A DNA stretch of 40,516 bases from Novosphingobium cyanobacteriorum (GTDB lineage: Bacteria; Pseudomonadota; Alphaproteobacteria; Sphingomonadales; Sphingomonadaceae). Positions 7,503-16,718 of this stretch are shown here, piece after piece. A program made the position numbers and the translations under genes. The stretch's first letter is position 1. The number at the start of each line of letters is the position of its first letter. The notes beneath the pieces are model-generated. The model was not told where the DNA came from. It was given only the letters and a program-made list of their open reading frames with translations, and made no database searches. Where the stretch lies: contig NZ_JAROCY010000029.1 of the NCBI RefSeq assembly GCF_029436685.1, positions 1 to 40,516 of the forward strand, written 5' to 3'.

Positions 7503-10500
7503 CACGCCGCCTCCCGATCCGAGATGCGCAGTACCGGATAGGTTTCGAGCAGCTTGCCGAGGACGGTCGGGCCATTGGCGTCGATGGGGACGAAGAAGCG
7601 CAGCTTCCACGAGATGATCTCGGTGAAGAGACCATAGGCGCGCAGCCGCTCGCGCATCGCTTCGGTGAAGCCGGAGAGTTCGATGCGGTTGGCGCCCATG
7701 ATGCGGACGCGGCGCAGTTGAAGGCCTTCAGCGAGGTCGATGATCGTTCGTCCGTCAACGAGCGCCGAATAGGCATCGCTGGCCGAGAGATCGGGAACTC
7801 CGGCAGCGGCGGCATTCGCGGCCCATGTGGGCGACACCCGCCGCCCGATGATGCGCTCGCCGTCGTCGGTCTGGAGCCGATAGACGCGCGTCGATTCGTT
7901 CGGCAGCCGCTTCCACACCGGCAGCAACAACCCGCTGACGATTTGCAATGTGCTTTCCGTGAATTGTGGAACGTCATCCAATTCGCGCGTCCAGGCGAGC
8001 GCGAACGTCGTCCGGTCGGCTTCTTCCCAATGGCTGTCGGCCATCGATTTGAAGGCGCCGTGATGATGCTCCATCGGTCGGATGAGCCGGACGCGGCGTT
8101 CGATTTCGCCGTCGTCGAGCATGATCGAAGGCGCGGGAACCTGAACTGCCGCGCGGCCAGATCTCGCGTTCACCAGAAGTTTGCCCTGGCCATCGCCGAG
8201 ATGGACCAGCGCATCTTCTAGCAGCATCGGTCGATTGCGGCGCTTCTCGGCGATGGTCAGCAGCCGCGTCTCCGCGCCGGTCGCCGGATGCGTGTAGATC
8301 GTCTTGCGATCCGTGACGGCGAAGCTCTCGGCGGTCAGCGTTTCCAACCCGATGTCGTAGACGCCGCTGGCGATCGCACCTTGCACCTTGGCGTCGAGCA
8401 ATTGCTCGAAGGCGGTGAAGAGGATGCCCTGAAGCTCGATCGTCAGCGCCAGGAGGCGGTTGAGAAAGGTGGTAATCGGCGGCAACTCGTCCTTGATACC
8501 GTTCGCGTCCATCAGCTTCAGGCCGGTGGCGGTCTCGAAGCGTTCGAGCGAGCAGCCCTGGATCTTGCCGCGCACGATCAGCAAGTAGAGCTGGCGCAGC
8601 GCGTCGCGGGCATAGGGGCTTTCGAGATTGTCCTCTGGGCGGAACAGACCTTGCCCGCCTGTTTGCCGCTGCCCGCGCGTGATGGCGCCGAGCGTGTCGA
8701 GCCGCCGAGCGATGGTCGAAAGGAACCGCTTCTCGGCCTTCACGTCAGTCGCGATGGGGCGGAACAGTGGCGGCTGCGCCTGGTTCGTTCGGTTGGTGCG
8801 CCCCAGCCCCTGAATGGCGGCGTCGGCCTTCCAGCCGGGTTCGAGCAGATAATGGACGCGCAGGCGCTGGTTTCGGGCGGAAAGATCGGCGTGATAGCTG
8901 CGCCCGGTGCCGCCGGCGTCGGAAAAGACAAGGATGCGCTTGGCGTCATCCATGAAGGCGGCGGTCTCGGCGAGATTGGCGGAAGGCGCGCGGTTCTCGA
9001 CGGCGAGGCGGTCGCCCTTTTGGACGATGCGGCGCGAGCGGCCCGTGACCTCCGCCACCGCTTCCGTGCCGAAACGCTGAACGATCTGGTCGAGCGCGCC
9101 GGGCACGGGCGGCAGCGAGGCGAGCCGTTCGATCAATTCCTGGCGGCGGGCGACAGCCTCGCGGCATTCGACGGGCTGGTCGTCGCGGAAAACTGGCCGC
9201 GACGACAGGTAGCCCTCGGCGTCGGAGAAGGACTCGTAGAGCTGCACCGGGAACGAATGGGCGAGGTAGTCGAGAACGTACTCGCGCGGCGTGATGTCGA
9301 CGCTGATGTCGTTCCATTCCTCAGTCGGAATCTCGGCAAGGCGACGCTCCATCAGTGCTTCGCCCGTCGAAACGATCTGCACGACGGCCGCATGGCCATC
9401 GCCGAGATCGCGCTCAATGGAGCGGATCAGCGTCGGCGTCTTCATGGACGTCAGCAGATGGCCGAAGAAGCGCTGCTTGGTGGATTCGAACGCCGAGCGG
9501 GCGGCGGACTTGGCCTGTCGGTTCAGCGTACCGTCGGAGCCGGTGATGTTGGCGGCCTCCATCGCCGCGTCGAGGTGGTTGTGAATGATCGAGAACGCCC
9601 CGGCATAAGCGTCGTAGATGCGGCGTTGCTCGTCGGTGAGCTGGTGCTCGACCAGTTCGTATTCGACGCCGTCGTAAGAAAGCGAGCGTGAGGTGTAGAT
9701 GCCGAGCGAACGCAGATCGCGGGCCAGCACCTCCATTGCCGCGACACCCCCGTCCTCGATGGCCTCGACGAACTCGGCGCGGGTGGCGAAGGGGAAATCC
9801 TCGCCGCCCCAGAGTCCGAGCCGCTGGGCGTAGGCGAGATTGTGAACCGCCGTGGCCCCCGTTGCCGAGACATAGACGACGCGGGCGTCGGGCAGCGCAT
9901 GTTGCAGGCGCAGCCCCGCGCGCCCCTGCTGCGAGGGAGCGACGTCGCCGCGTTCACTCTTGCCGCCACCGGCGTTCTGCATGGCATGGCTTTCGTCGAA
10001 GATGATCACCCCGTCGAAATCGGAGCCCAACCAATCGACGATCTGCCGGACGCGCGAAACCTTCTCCGCTTTCTCGTCGGACCGCAGCGTGGCGTAGGTT
10101 GCAAATAGGACGCCTTCGGTCAGCGTGATCGGCTTGCCTTGCGGAAAACGCGAAAGCGGCGTGACCAGCAGGCGCTCCATACCGAGCGCCGACCAGTCGC
10201 GTTGTGCGTCTTCGATGAGCTTGTCGGACTTCGAAATCCACACCGCCTTTCGGCGACCCTGAAGCCAATTGTCGAGGATGATGCCGGCGGACTGGCGGCC
10301 CTTGCCGGCGCCCGTCCCGTCGCCGAGCATAAATCCGCGCCGGAAGCGGATGGCGTTCTCGGCGTCGGCGGGCGCGGCGCTGACATTGTCCCAGGTCGCA
10401 TCGACGGTCCAAGATCCGGCGAGATGATCGCCATGAGCTTCGCCGGCATAGATCACGGTTTCCAGCTGGGCGTCGGAAAGCAGTGCGTGGATGTTCGCCG

Positions 10501-11818
10501 GCAGCAGTGGCCGATAGCTCGGTTTGGGCGGCGCGACACTCGCCATCGCGGCCGATTGCACGAGCTTGGTCGGGTGGGCCTGAGAGCCGGGAATGCGGAT
10601 CGACTGCAATCCGTATTCCTCATAGATCGCCTCGGACAGATGCGCGCCCTCGGGCGGCGACCAATCGATGATATCGTAGGCGAGTTGAACGCCTTTGGGA
10701 TCGGCGGCGACAGAGGCCGATGCGCGCGAGGCCGTCGATCGTGCGAGATAGCCGCGCACGGTCTTCGGCGCCGTGGGCGCAGTCGGCGCGACGGCGGCGG
10801 GCAGCGAGACGGGCAGGCGCGGCGGCACGTGGGCGGCGATCCAGTCGAGCAGCGTCGCGACATCGGGCGCCATGCCCGGCGACGCCGGAAACACCGCCGG
10901 ATCGTTAGCGGGCAGCTTGTCGATGACGGTCAGTCGCGTCGGGAACGTAGTCCCGTGCCTGGCATAGACCGCGCCGGCGATGGCGGCGGTGAACACGACG
11001 CGGCCGCGTTCTTGCAGCCGCGCAAAGGCGTCGCGCCAGTCTGGCATATCGGGGCCGACATTGGCGCCGGTGATCGTGACCAGCCTGCCGCCGGGCGCGA
11101 GACGGTTCAGCGCGGACGCGATGTGCCGGAAACCGGCGTCGGCCGAGCGCCCCGCGACATGCGCCAGCGCCGAAAAGGGCGGGTTCATCAGCACGACGGA
11201 TGGCACAGCAGTGGGATCGAGGTGATCGTCGATCTGCGCCGCGTCGAACCGCGTGACGGGAATGGCCGGAAAGAGGGAAGTCAGCAGATCGGCGCGCGTC
11301 TCGGCGAGTTCGTTGAGGATCAGCGCGCCGCCAGCGGTCGCGGCCAGAATGGCGAGCAGACCCGTGCCGGCGGATGGCTCCAGCACGCGGTCGGTCGGCG
11401 TGATCGCCGCCGCCGTCCCCGCAGCGAGGCCCAGAGGCAGCGGCGTCGAGAATTGCTGGAGCGCCTGGCTTTCCTCGGATCGGCGCGTGTGCGTGGGCAG
11501 CAAGCCAACTATGCGGGACAATACGGAAAGCCGTGCCGCCGGAGAGTCGGCTTTGCGGAACAGCGCCTTTCCGTATTTGCGCAGGAACAGGACCGTCGCG
11601 ACTTCGCACGCCTCATAGGCGGCCTTCCAGTCCCAAACGCCAGAGGCGTCGGACGCTTGGAACGCGCCTTCCATGGTACGGCGCAGGAGCGCAGCGTCGA
11701 TCCGCTCGCCGCGTTCGAGATGCGGGAGCAGCGATTGTGCGGCGGCAAGGATCGCGGATGACGCGGTGAGGGAAAGCGGCGCGGGCAGCGCTGGGGCAGC
11801 GGAAATATGGACATTCAT
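7502..11818 (-). CDS. strawberry-notch-type methyltransferase/SNF2 helicase fusion
   Basis: A 1438-residue protein. Residues about 100-330 hold a class I SAM methyltransferase-like domain with a glycine motif (DRVLEPSAGTGLLAI) and the NPPF motif near residue 210 (VVLMNPPFSALAHV), typical of N6-adenine or N5-glutamine methylases. Residues about 440-1100 form a superfamily 2 helicase of the strawberry-notch type: Walker A GDGTGAGKGRQSAG near 497, DESH box near 608 (IIFDESHAMQNAGGG), and a C-terminal helicase part with VFSDAGGTGRSYHADL and IQGLGRTNRTNQ near 1006. Bacterial homologues are widespread on large plasmids, ICEs and phages, and may act in element DNA protection or anti-restriction, but the mechanism is unproven. 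Start ATG 11818 directly precedes MNVHIS. It is coupled to the Toprim gene. Confidence 0.88.
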   Translation of the reverse strand: MNVHISAAPALPAPLSLTASSAILAAAQSLLPHLERGERIDAALLRRTMEGAFQASDASGVWDWKAAYEACEVATVLFLRKYGKALFRKADSPAARLSVLSRIVGLLPTHTRRSEESQALQQFSTPLPLGLAAGTAAAITPTDRVLEPSAGTGLLAILAATAGGALILNELAETRADLLTSLFPAIPVTRFDAAQIDDHLDPTAVPSVVLMNPPFSALAHVAGRSADAGFRHIASALNRLAPGGRLVTITGANVGPDMPDWRDAFARLQERGRVVFTAAIAGAVYARHGTTFPTRLTVIDKLPANDPAVFPASPGMAPDVATLLDWIAAHVPPRLPVSLPAAVAPTAPTAPKTVRGYLARSTASRASASVAADPKGVQLAYDIIDWSPPEGAHLSEAIYEEYGLQSIRIPGSQAHPTKLVQSAAMASVAPPKPSYRPLLPANIHALLSDAQLETVIYAGEAHGDHLAGSWTVDATWDNVSAAPADAENAIRFRRGFMLGDGTGAGKGRQSAGIILDNWLQGRRKAVWISKSDKLIEDAQRDWSALGMERLLVTPLSRFPQGKPITLTEGVLFATYATLRSDEKAEKVSRVRQIVDWLGSDFDGVIIFDESHAMQNAGGGKSERGDVAPSQQGRAGLRLQHALPDARVVYVSATGATAVHNLAYAQRLGLWGGEDFPFATRAEFVEAIEDGGVAAMEVLARDLRSLGIYTSRSLSYDGVEYELVEHQLTDEQRRIYDAYAGAFSIIHNHLDAAMEAANITGSDGTLNRQAKSAARSAFESTKQRFFGHLLTSMKTPTLIRSIERDLGDGHAAVVQIVSTGEALMERRLAEIPTEEWNDISVDITPREYVLDYLAHSFPVQLYESFSDAEGYLSSRPVFRDDQPVECREAVARRQELIERLASLPPVPGALDQIVQRFGTEAVAEVTGRSRRIVQKGDRLAVENRAPSANLAETAAFMDDAKRILVFSDAGGTGRSYHADLSARNQRLRVHYLLEPGWKADAAIQGLGRTNRTNQAQPPLFRPIATDVKAEKRFLSTIARRLDTLGAITRGQRQTGGQGLFRPEDNLESPYARDALRQLYLLIVRGKIQGCSLERFETATGLKLMDANGIKDELPPITTFLNRLLALTIELQGILFTAFEQLLDAKVQGAIASGVYDIGLETLTAESFAVTDRKTIYTHPATGAETRLLTIAEKRRNRPMLLEDALVHLGDGQGKLLVNARSGRAAVQVPAPSIMLDDGEIERRVRLIRPMEHHHGAFKSMADSHWEEADRTTFALAWTRELDDVPQFTESTLQIVSGLLLPVWKRLPNESTRVYRLQTDDGERIIGRRVSPTWAANAAAAGVPDLSASDAYSALVDGRTIIDLAEGLQLRRVRIMGANRIELSGFTEAMRERLRAYGLFTEIISWKLRFFVPIDANGPTVLGKLLETYPVLRISDREAA

Positions 11819-11930
11819 GGGAGCGAAGCCTCAAGGAGAGCGCGACAGAGCAAGCCCGCACGGCGCTCTCTCTCGACCGCCCGGACTCACCCCGTCCCGG
11901 CAGGCCTCTCCCTCTCGAAGACCGAACATG

Positions 11931-11964
11931 AAAAAAGCGCCCGACCGCGAGGTGGGGCGCTTTT
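11931..11964 (-). terminator. rho-independent terminator after the 11970-12614 gene
   Basis: On the minus strand a GCGCCCC-type stem pairs with GGGCGC and is followed by TTTTTT (the plus strand reads AAAAAAGCGCCC...GGGGCGCTTTT). The stop codon of the minus-strand gene at 11970 is 6 nt away. The plus-strand end also carries TTTT, so it could work both ways. Confidence 0.75.
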
Positions 11965-11969
11965 GATGA

Positions 11970-12614
11970 TCAGCCGAAGCGCCGACCTTCCTCCGTGAAG
12001 GTGTAGGCGCTTGCGCAAATCGCGTCGTCGATGGACGCGTCCGACGTCTGGTCGTCGTATTCGCGTTCGAGTTGCCGATACAGCCAACGGGCCAGATCCC
12101 GCATCGCCTCGATCACGATGTCTTCCGCATCGCGGCTCGTGTCCTGCCCGGTCGGGCTGTCGCGCTCGACCGAGATGGCCATGCATTGCTCGTGATAGTA
12201 GCGCCCGCGATGGGTGACGGTTGCCTGGAGCTGGTAGAAGTTGCGGCGCTGTGCGGCCTGAAGGCTGTCGGCAATCCTATGAAGTTCGGTATCCTGCGGC
12301 GCATAGGCGCGAATATGCGGCGCTGCGCCCTTTGCATGACGGTAATGGCCTTCAAAGCAGGCCCCATCGCCTTGGCTCCAGAACCCCGAGAACCAGATGC
12401 ACGGCTTTGGACGGACGCCGCCGCCAAAGAGCCTGACCGTGCGCGTCGCCAAGCTGACCCCGAGGATCGCGCAGATGCGCTCGAAATCGTCATAGACGGC
12501 GTCGTACCAGTCGAAGTCGAAGCCGACGCGGCGATACCAGTCTCGGGCTTTGTCCTTGGCTGCGTTCGATAGCTCGTGGAGCTGATAAACGGTCGTTTCG
12601 ATGATCTCAGGCAT
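11970..12614 (-). CDS. conserved mobile-element protein of unknown function
   Basis: A 214-residue protein starting MPEIIETTVYQLHELSNAAK followed by DKARDWYRRVGFDFDWYDAV and ending TFTEEGRRFG. The pattern of an N-terminal helix, a GGGVRPKPCIWFSGFWSQGDG segment near residue 75 and a C-terminal helical region ending EREYDDQTSDASIDDAI is familiar from plasmid proteins often labelled as antitoxin-of-stability-system, but I cannot confirm an antitoxin function. The ATG at 12614 overlaps the end of the preceding gene (stop at 12607) by 8 nt, so the two are coupled. A terminator follows. Confidence 0.7.
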   Translation of the reverse strand: MPEIIETTVYQLHELSNAAKDKARDWYRRVGFDFDWYDAVYDDFERICAILGVSLATRTVRLFGGGVRPKPCIWFSGFWSQGDGACFEGHYRHAKGAAPHIRAYAPQDTELHRIADSLQAAQRRNFYQLQATVTHRGRYYHEQCMAISVERDSPTGQDTSRDAEDIVIEAMRDLARWLYRQLEREYDDQTSDASIDDAICASAYTFTEEGRRFG

Positions 12615-13023
12615 CGCCGTTTCCTCCGTCGAGGACCGAAGCGAGCCAGCCATCGGTGTAGACCCAGGCCACAGTCTCGCCAGTGGCGAGGTCGATGACA
12701 TGGGCGCTGCCGCCAAACCCGTCGAGGCGCGGCCGCGAGCAGGTGTTGGCGTATTGGAAGCCCCATCGGCCTGTAAGCCCGAACTCGGCGGCGCAACGCT
12801 TCACGAACTGGATAAGGCGTTCGGGATCGCCGGTGACGTCGTCGCGCATCCAGAGTTCTTTGCCGCCGTATTGTGGCTCGATCGAGAGGAGGAAGCCCTC
12901 GGATGGCGGGTCTTCGGTAGCGCCTTCGGCTGACAGCGTGTTGTAGAGTTCAAGCGCACGCGCGGCGTTTTCGGGCGTGCCGACGTTGAGCAGGCACGAA
13001 AAGTGGGTGAAGTAGTCGGCCAT
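12607..13023 (-). CDS. conserved small protein upstream of the 11970-12614 gene
   Basis: A 138-residue protein beginning MADYFTHFSCLLNVGTPENA, with LLSIEPQYGGKELWMRDDVT in the middle and FGGSAHVIDLATGETVAW near the end. The ATG at 13023 has AGGAG about 8 nt upstream. The pattern is typical of small plasmid proteins that accompany ParB-like and DUF932 genes. No catalytic motif is visible and I do not recognise a named function. It overlaps the downstream gene by 8 nt. Confidence 0.7.
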   Translation of the reverse strand: MADYFTHFSCLLNVGTPENAARALELYNTLSAEGATEDPPSEGFLLSIEPQYGGKELWMRDDVTGDPERLIQFVKRCAAEFGLTGRWGFQYANTCSRPRLDGFGGSAHVIDLATGETVAWVYTDGWLASVLDGGNGDA

Positions 13024-13040
13024 GTCAGGCTCCTGAAACG

Positions 13041-13064
13041 AAAATGCCCGGCGCAAGGCCGGGC
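13041..13064 (-). terminator. hairpin terminator after the ParB-like gene
   Basis: On the minus strand GCCCGGC, loop, GCCGGGC is followed by ATTTTCG. The stem arms are 13046-13052 and 13058-13064. It lies 64 nt downstream of the minus-strand ParB-like stop at 13128. Confidence 0.6.
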
Positions 13065-13127
13065 GAGTGAGCGATGGGTTTGCGAAGGGAGCGGAGAGCG
13101 GCTCGTGCTGCTCCCCGCCTGGCGCGA

Positions 13128-15272
13128 TCACTCGGCAGCGACCATCGAGGGCTCGTCCTCGTCGGTGTCGGCCGCTTCGTCCTCCTCGCCGTCGTCGGTG
13201 AGGAAAGCCGGGAGGGCTCCGTCGTCACCGCTATGGTCGATGGGTTCGGCTGCCGCGCCGTCATCAGCGCCCGCGAGTCGGAGCGGCTCAGGCAACCAGC
13301 CGGTGTCGGCGAGCAGCCGCTCGGCTTCCTTGGCCATGTCGCCCTTCTTCATGTGGTCAATGAGGTGCGCTGCCCGGTCGCCTGCGCCCTCACGGACGGC
13401 TTCGAGGATGCGCGTCTTGGTGACGCGGCCGAGATAATTGCCGACCGTCGGCCGCCATCCGACCTGCGCCATGTCGAGGCCCGTCGCCCGCGCCAGTCGA
13501 TCGGCCTGCGCGAGCCGGATCTTCAAACCATGCTCGCTGACGCCGGAACCGCCGTAGGGATTGGGCCGCTCATAAAGCGCGTTGACGCCGAAGCTGACGC
13601 AGTGGGCGAGCAAATCCATGCGGGTCGCGTCGTCGAGCGCGATCAGCCAGTCCCATAGGGCCTGGTCGTCCGCGGGCACGTGATCGCCCCAGCGCTCGTG
13701 CCGGTCGCTGACGGATTTTGCCGACGCGCTGTCCTTCAGATCCTCGGCCTGGGCGGCGAAGTGGACCTGCCGGACATTGGCTTCGAGCGCACCTGTCGCC
13801 GGCCGATGCAGGAATGTGTCCGACACCAGCTTGTGCAACAACGCGGTCAGGGCGACGTGCGGGTGGTTGGCGACCGCGTCTCGCAGCGCGAGCGTGCGAT
13901 GCGCCGTCAGCTCGGTGACAAGGCGCTCGGGCAACGGCTTCGCGCCATCCTCCTCATCGTCCTCTGCCGTGGGCGCGGCTTGGCCGCCGATGGTGACGAC
14001 GGTGCGCTGAATCGCAGGCGTCGTCGGCTCGCGGGTCTCTAAGCTGGCGTGGTCTTCGATTTCAGCGCTGGCCGATGCGACGGGCAGCTCATCCTCGGGG
14101 CGTACGTAGCCGCGGTCGACCTTGAGTTTGCCGTTGGCGTCGAGCGTGACGAAAACGCCGGCGATGGCGATCTCGGCGGGATCGTAGCGCACGGGTCGGT
14201 TGTCGAGTTCCTCCAGCGCCGCCTCGATCTCCCCCAAACGCTGATCGATGGCGTCCGGCAGTTCGTCTGCGTCCTCGTATTCCTCGGACAGTCGGTTGTA
14301 TTCGGCCTGGAGCGCGTCGCGGGTCGCCTGTTCCGCATCGCTCATGTCGAGCGCCGTCCCGGAAATCGCCCGCAAACCGTGGGTCACGCCGTAGGGCAGG
14401 CTGAGCGCGGCTTCGACCCATTTCCAGCCCTCGGCAGCGATGGCGTCGGCGGCGGCCTTGAGCTTCTCGGCGACCAAGCGGTCGAGCAGGCCGACGTCCT
14501 GGAGCCATCCGCCGTCGTCGGACTGGAAGAGATCGCGCAAAACTTCCCCGCCGGCCGCCTCGTAGGCGTCGATGCCGACGAATGCGGCGCGCTTGTCGGA
14601 GGCGCGGACGCTAGTCTCGGTCAGCATGCGCCGGATCTGCCAAGGCTCCTTCTGCCAACTGTCCTTGATCGCATCCCAGACCTGTTCCTGGCGGGCGTGA
14701 TCGGCCGAGACGGTGAAGGCCATCAGCATTTCGAGCGTCATGCCGTCGTCGGCATAGACATCGAGCAGCTTCGGCGAGACCGCCGCGAGGCGCAGCCGCT
14801 GCTTCACAACATTGACGCCGACAAAGAAGGCCGCGGCGATCGCTTCCTCGGTCATGCCCTTGTCGCGCATGGCCTGAAACGCCCGGAACTGGTCGAGCGG
14901 GTGCAGCGGCGCGCGGTCGATGTTTTCGGCGAGCGACACCTCGTCGATCAGGATACCGCTGGCGGCGTCGCCGACGACACAGGGCACGGGCGCGGTTTTC
15001 GCAAGGCGCTTTTGCTTCGTCAGTAGTTCGAGCGCGCGATAGCGGCGCCCGCCCGCAGGCACCTCGAACATGCCGGTCTCGTTGCCATCGGCGTCGAGGA
15101 CGGGGCGGACGTGCAGCGACTGGATGAGGCCGCGCCGGGCGATGGATTCGGCGAGCTCTTCGACCGACACGCCGGCCTTGACGCGCCGGACATTGGCCTG
15201 GGCGAGCACCAGCTTGTTGAACGGGATGTCGCGCGACGACGACAGGGTGATCTTCTGAACGGCAGACGCCAT
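13128..15272 (-). CDS. ParB/RepB-type nuclease-domain protein
   Basis: A 714-residue protein. Residues about 1-120 form the ParB N-terminal domain: FNKLVLAQANVRR, then SVEELAESIARRGLIQSLHV, the box II motif GGRRYRALELL and SLAENIDRAPLHPLDQFRAF. A KorB-like HTH follows (MTEEAIAAAFFVGVNVVKQR). The long remainder is mostly acidic and helical with a coiled-coil-like part near residues 345-400, and ends in an acidic tail. It is much longer than chromosomal ParB and matches the large ParB-like proteins of alphaproteobacterial plasmids and ICEs, which have no adjacent ParA. It likely binds DNA and CTP in the manner of ParB, in element maintenance or regulation. Start ATG 15272 precedes MASAVQKITLSSS; the upstream extension to 15392 runs through the leader motif and is rejected. 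Confidence 0.85.
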   Translation of the reverse strand: MASAVQKITLSSSRDIPFNKLVLAQANVRRVKAGVSVEELAESIARRGLIQSLHVRPVLDADGNETGMFEVPAGGRRYRALELLTKQKRLAKTAPVPCVVGDAASGILIDEVSLAENIDRAPLHPLDQFRAFQAMRDKGMTEEAIAAAFFVGVNVVKQRLRLAAVSPKLLDVYADDGMTLEMLMAFTVSADHARQEQVWDAIKDSWQKEPWQIRRMLTETSVRASDKRAAFVGIDAYEAAGGEVLRDLFQSDDGGWLQDVGLLDRLVAEKLKAAADAIAAEGWKWVEAALSLPYGVTHGLRAISGTALDMSDAEQATRDALQAEYNRLSEEYEDADELPDAIDQRLGEIEAALEELDNRPVRYDPAEIAIAGVFVTLDANGKLKVDRGYVRPEDELPVASASAEIEDHASLETREPTTPAIQRTVVTIGGQAAPTAEDDEEDGAKPLPERLVTELTAHRTLALRDAVANHPHVALTALLHKLVSDTFLHRPATGALEANVRQVHFAAQAEDLKDSASAKSVSDRHERWGDHVPADDQALWDWLIALDDATRMDLLAHCVSFGVNALYERPNPYGGSGVSEHGLKIRLAQADRLARATGLDMAQVGWRPTVGNYLGRVTKTRILEAVREGAGDRAAHLIDHMKKGDMAKEAERLLADTGWLPEPLRLAGADDGAAAEPIDHSGDDGALPAFLTDDGEEDEAADTDEDEPSMVAAE

Positions 15273-15290
15273 GATCCTTACTCCGCGACG

Positions 15291-15328
15291 GACGCCGAGA
15301 GCCTCTCTCTCGACCTGAAATCCGTCAC
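15291..15328 (-). promoter_or_regulatory. conserved purine-rich leader of the ParB-like gene
   Basis: On the minus strand the leader reads GTGACGGA...CGAGAGAGAGGC...CGGCGTCCGTC. The same elements, in the same order and at the same distance from the start codon, precede the DUF932 gene (16719-16757). This suggests duplicated or co-regulated leaders. Confidence 0.5.
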
Positions 15329-15401
15329 GAAGCGAAGCGCAGCCCTCTTCCTCTGAAGGGGGCCGCGCAGCGGAAGGCCATGATCGGTGCATAGAAACGG
15401 C

Positions 15402-15446
15402 ACGCTGACTACAAATCCGCGCCAGCCTGACTACAAATCTGCCGAT
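15402..15446. repeat. two direct repeats with 22-nt phasing (TGACTACAAATC)
   Basis: TGACTACAAATC occurs twice; the TACAAAT cores are at 15410-15416 and 15432-15438, exactly 22 nt apart, the second followed by TGCCG. They match the cluster at 16880-16945 in the same orientation. The phasing is two helical turns, as for iterons or multi-site operators. Confidence 0.6.
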
Positions 15447-15465
15447 CCGCGATCAGACAGAATCA

Positions 15466-15499
15466 AAGCCGGAGATGCGGAAATCCGCATCTCCGGCTT
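15466..15499. terminator. 16-bp perfect hairpin at the end of the DUF932 gene
   Basis: AAGCCGGAGATGCGGA at 15466-15481 pairs perfectly with 15484-15499 across a two-base centre. It lies 9 nt past the stop of the minus-strand DUF932 gene and reads into TTTGATTCTG on that strand. It is probably a terminator or 3' stabiliser. Confidence 0.6.
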
Positions 15500-15507
15500 C
15501 ACGGATT

Positions 15508-16701
15508 TCAGGCCGCGCGATCGAGCAGCTTCTTCGCCTTGCCCTCCATGTCGAGGCGGGCGTCCTGGTGCGCCTTGTCACGTGCGACCGCCGTGATGCC
15601 CTGCACGAAGTCGAAGATGCTCTCGGGCGGCCGACCTTCCTCGACCAGCACCGCGTCGATGATCTTGGCCGTCTCGCCCTTCGAGAAGCCGCGCCGGCGA
15701 AGGAAGTCGCTGCGGTCCTCATCGGTCCGCGCCACGATCCGCTCACGCGCCGCCTTGATGCCGTTGACGAAAGGCATGGGCGATGAATTGGCGAAGTTGA
15801 GGAGCGCCGGGGCCGCCTCATGGGCGAAGCGCGAGGCGGCGTATTTGCTGTGGCGGATGCTGATTTCCTCGAAATCCTCGACGCCCCAGAGGTTTCGATT
15901 CTGGCACACGGCGCGCAAATAGAAGCTCGCCATGCCAAGCGTCTTCGCGCCGACCTCGGAGTTCCAGGCGTAGAAGCCGCGGAAGAACAGGTCGGGCGAG
16001 CCATCCGGCAGGCGCCCCGCCTCGATAGGGTTCAGGTCGTCGACGAGGAACACGAAAACGTCGCGGTCGCTGGCGTAGAGCGTCGTCGTGTCCTTCGAGA
16101 TGTCGACGCGAGGATTGTAGATGCCCGTCGACCAGTCGAGCACGCCCGGCACCTTCCAGCGCGTATCGCCCGTGCCGTTGCCGGCGATGCGCTGGACCGC
16201 CTCGACCAGTTCGTGGTCATAGATGCGCCCATAGTCCGGGCCGGTAACGGCGCGCAGTTCAACGCGGCCGGTGTCGGTCTCCAGCGTCTTGATCTGCTCG
16301 GCGCGGTTCGAGGTCAGGCCATATTGCAAATTGATGCCAGCAAGGGCGGCGGGAAGCTGGCGCAAATAGGCCGCCGGGGCGCCGACCTGGGCGGCGAGCT
16401 GACCGAAGCTCCAGTGCGTCGGCGCCACTGGCGCCTCGGCGCCGGGCAGGACCAGCGACAGTCGCTCGGGATCGCTTCGGCTCGCCTCGACATGGATCAG
16501 CGCGGTTTCCACGACGCGGGTCCGGCTACGCTCGGACCTATCGCGCACCGAGCGGGCCAACTCGTCCAGCGACAGAAACCGCTCGTCATCCGGCCTGGAA
16601 AACCACTCCGACGACACCCGACCGACTCGCTCGCCGCGCGTGACATCCACCTTGTAGCCGCCGCTGAGATCGCGCCGGGCGTCGAGAACCTGCATGTTCA
16701 T
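15508..16701 (-). CDS. DUF932 (LrgC-like) protein
   Basis: A 397-residue protein with DUF932 features throughout: VETALIHVEASRS..RLSLVLPG, then HWSFGQLAAQVGAPAAYLRQ, GRVELRAVTGPDYGRIYDHELVEA, then FVFLVDDLNPIE and RGFYAWNSEVGAKTLGMASFYLRAVCQNR. DUF932 proteins are common on plasmids, phages and ICEs; no enzymatic role is established. Its start (ATG 16701, MNMQVLDARRDL) lies behind a leader that matches the ParB-like gene leader. A strong hairpin ends the gene. Direct repeats with 22-nt phasing flank it on both sides. Confidence 0.85.
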   Translation of the reverse strand: MNMQVLDARRDLSGGYKVDVTRGERVGRVSSEWFSRPDDERFLSLDELARSVRDRSERSRTRVVETALIHVEASRSDPERLSLVLPGAEAPVAPTHWSFGQLAAQVGAPAAYLRQLPAALAGINLQYGLTSNRAEQIKTLETDTGRVELRAVTGPDYGRIYDHELVEAVQRIAGNGTGDTRWKVPGVLDWSTGIYNPRVDISKDTTTLYASDRDVFVFLVDDLNPIEAGRLPDGSPDLFFRGFYAWNSEVGAKTLGMASFYLRAVCQNRNLWGVEDFEEISIRHSKYAASRFAHEAAPALLNFANSSPMPFVNGIKAARERIVARTDEDRSDFLRRRGFSKGETAKIIDAVLVEEGRPPESIFDFVQGITAVARDKAHQDARLDMEGKAKKLLDRAA

Positions 16702-16718
16702 GGGAAAATCTCCATGAC

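Noticed and set aside
8288..9691. 467-codon plus-strand reading frame
   Set aside because: It is antisense to the strawberry-notch gene, which has clear domains; long opposite frames are expected in GC-rich DNA. No domain or ribosome site supports it.
10139..11761. 540-codon plus-strand reading frame
   Set aside because: Antisense to the methyltransferase part of the strawberry-notch gene; arginine-rich and without recognisable domains.
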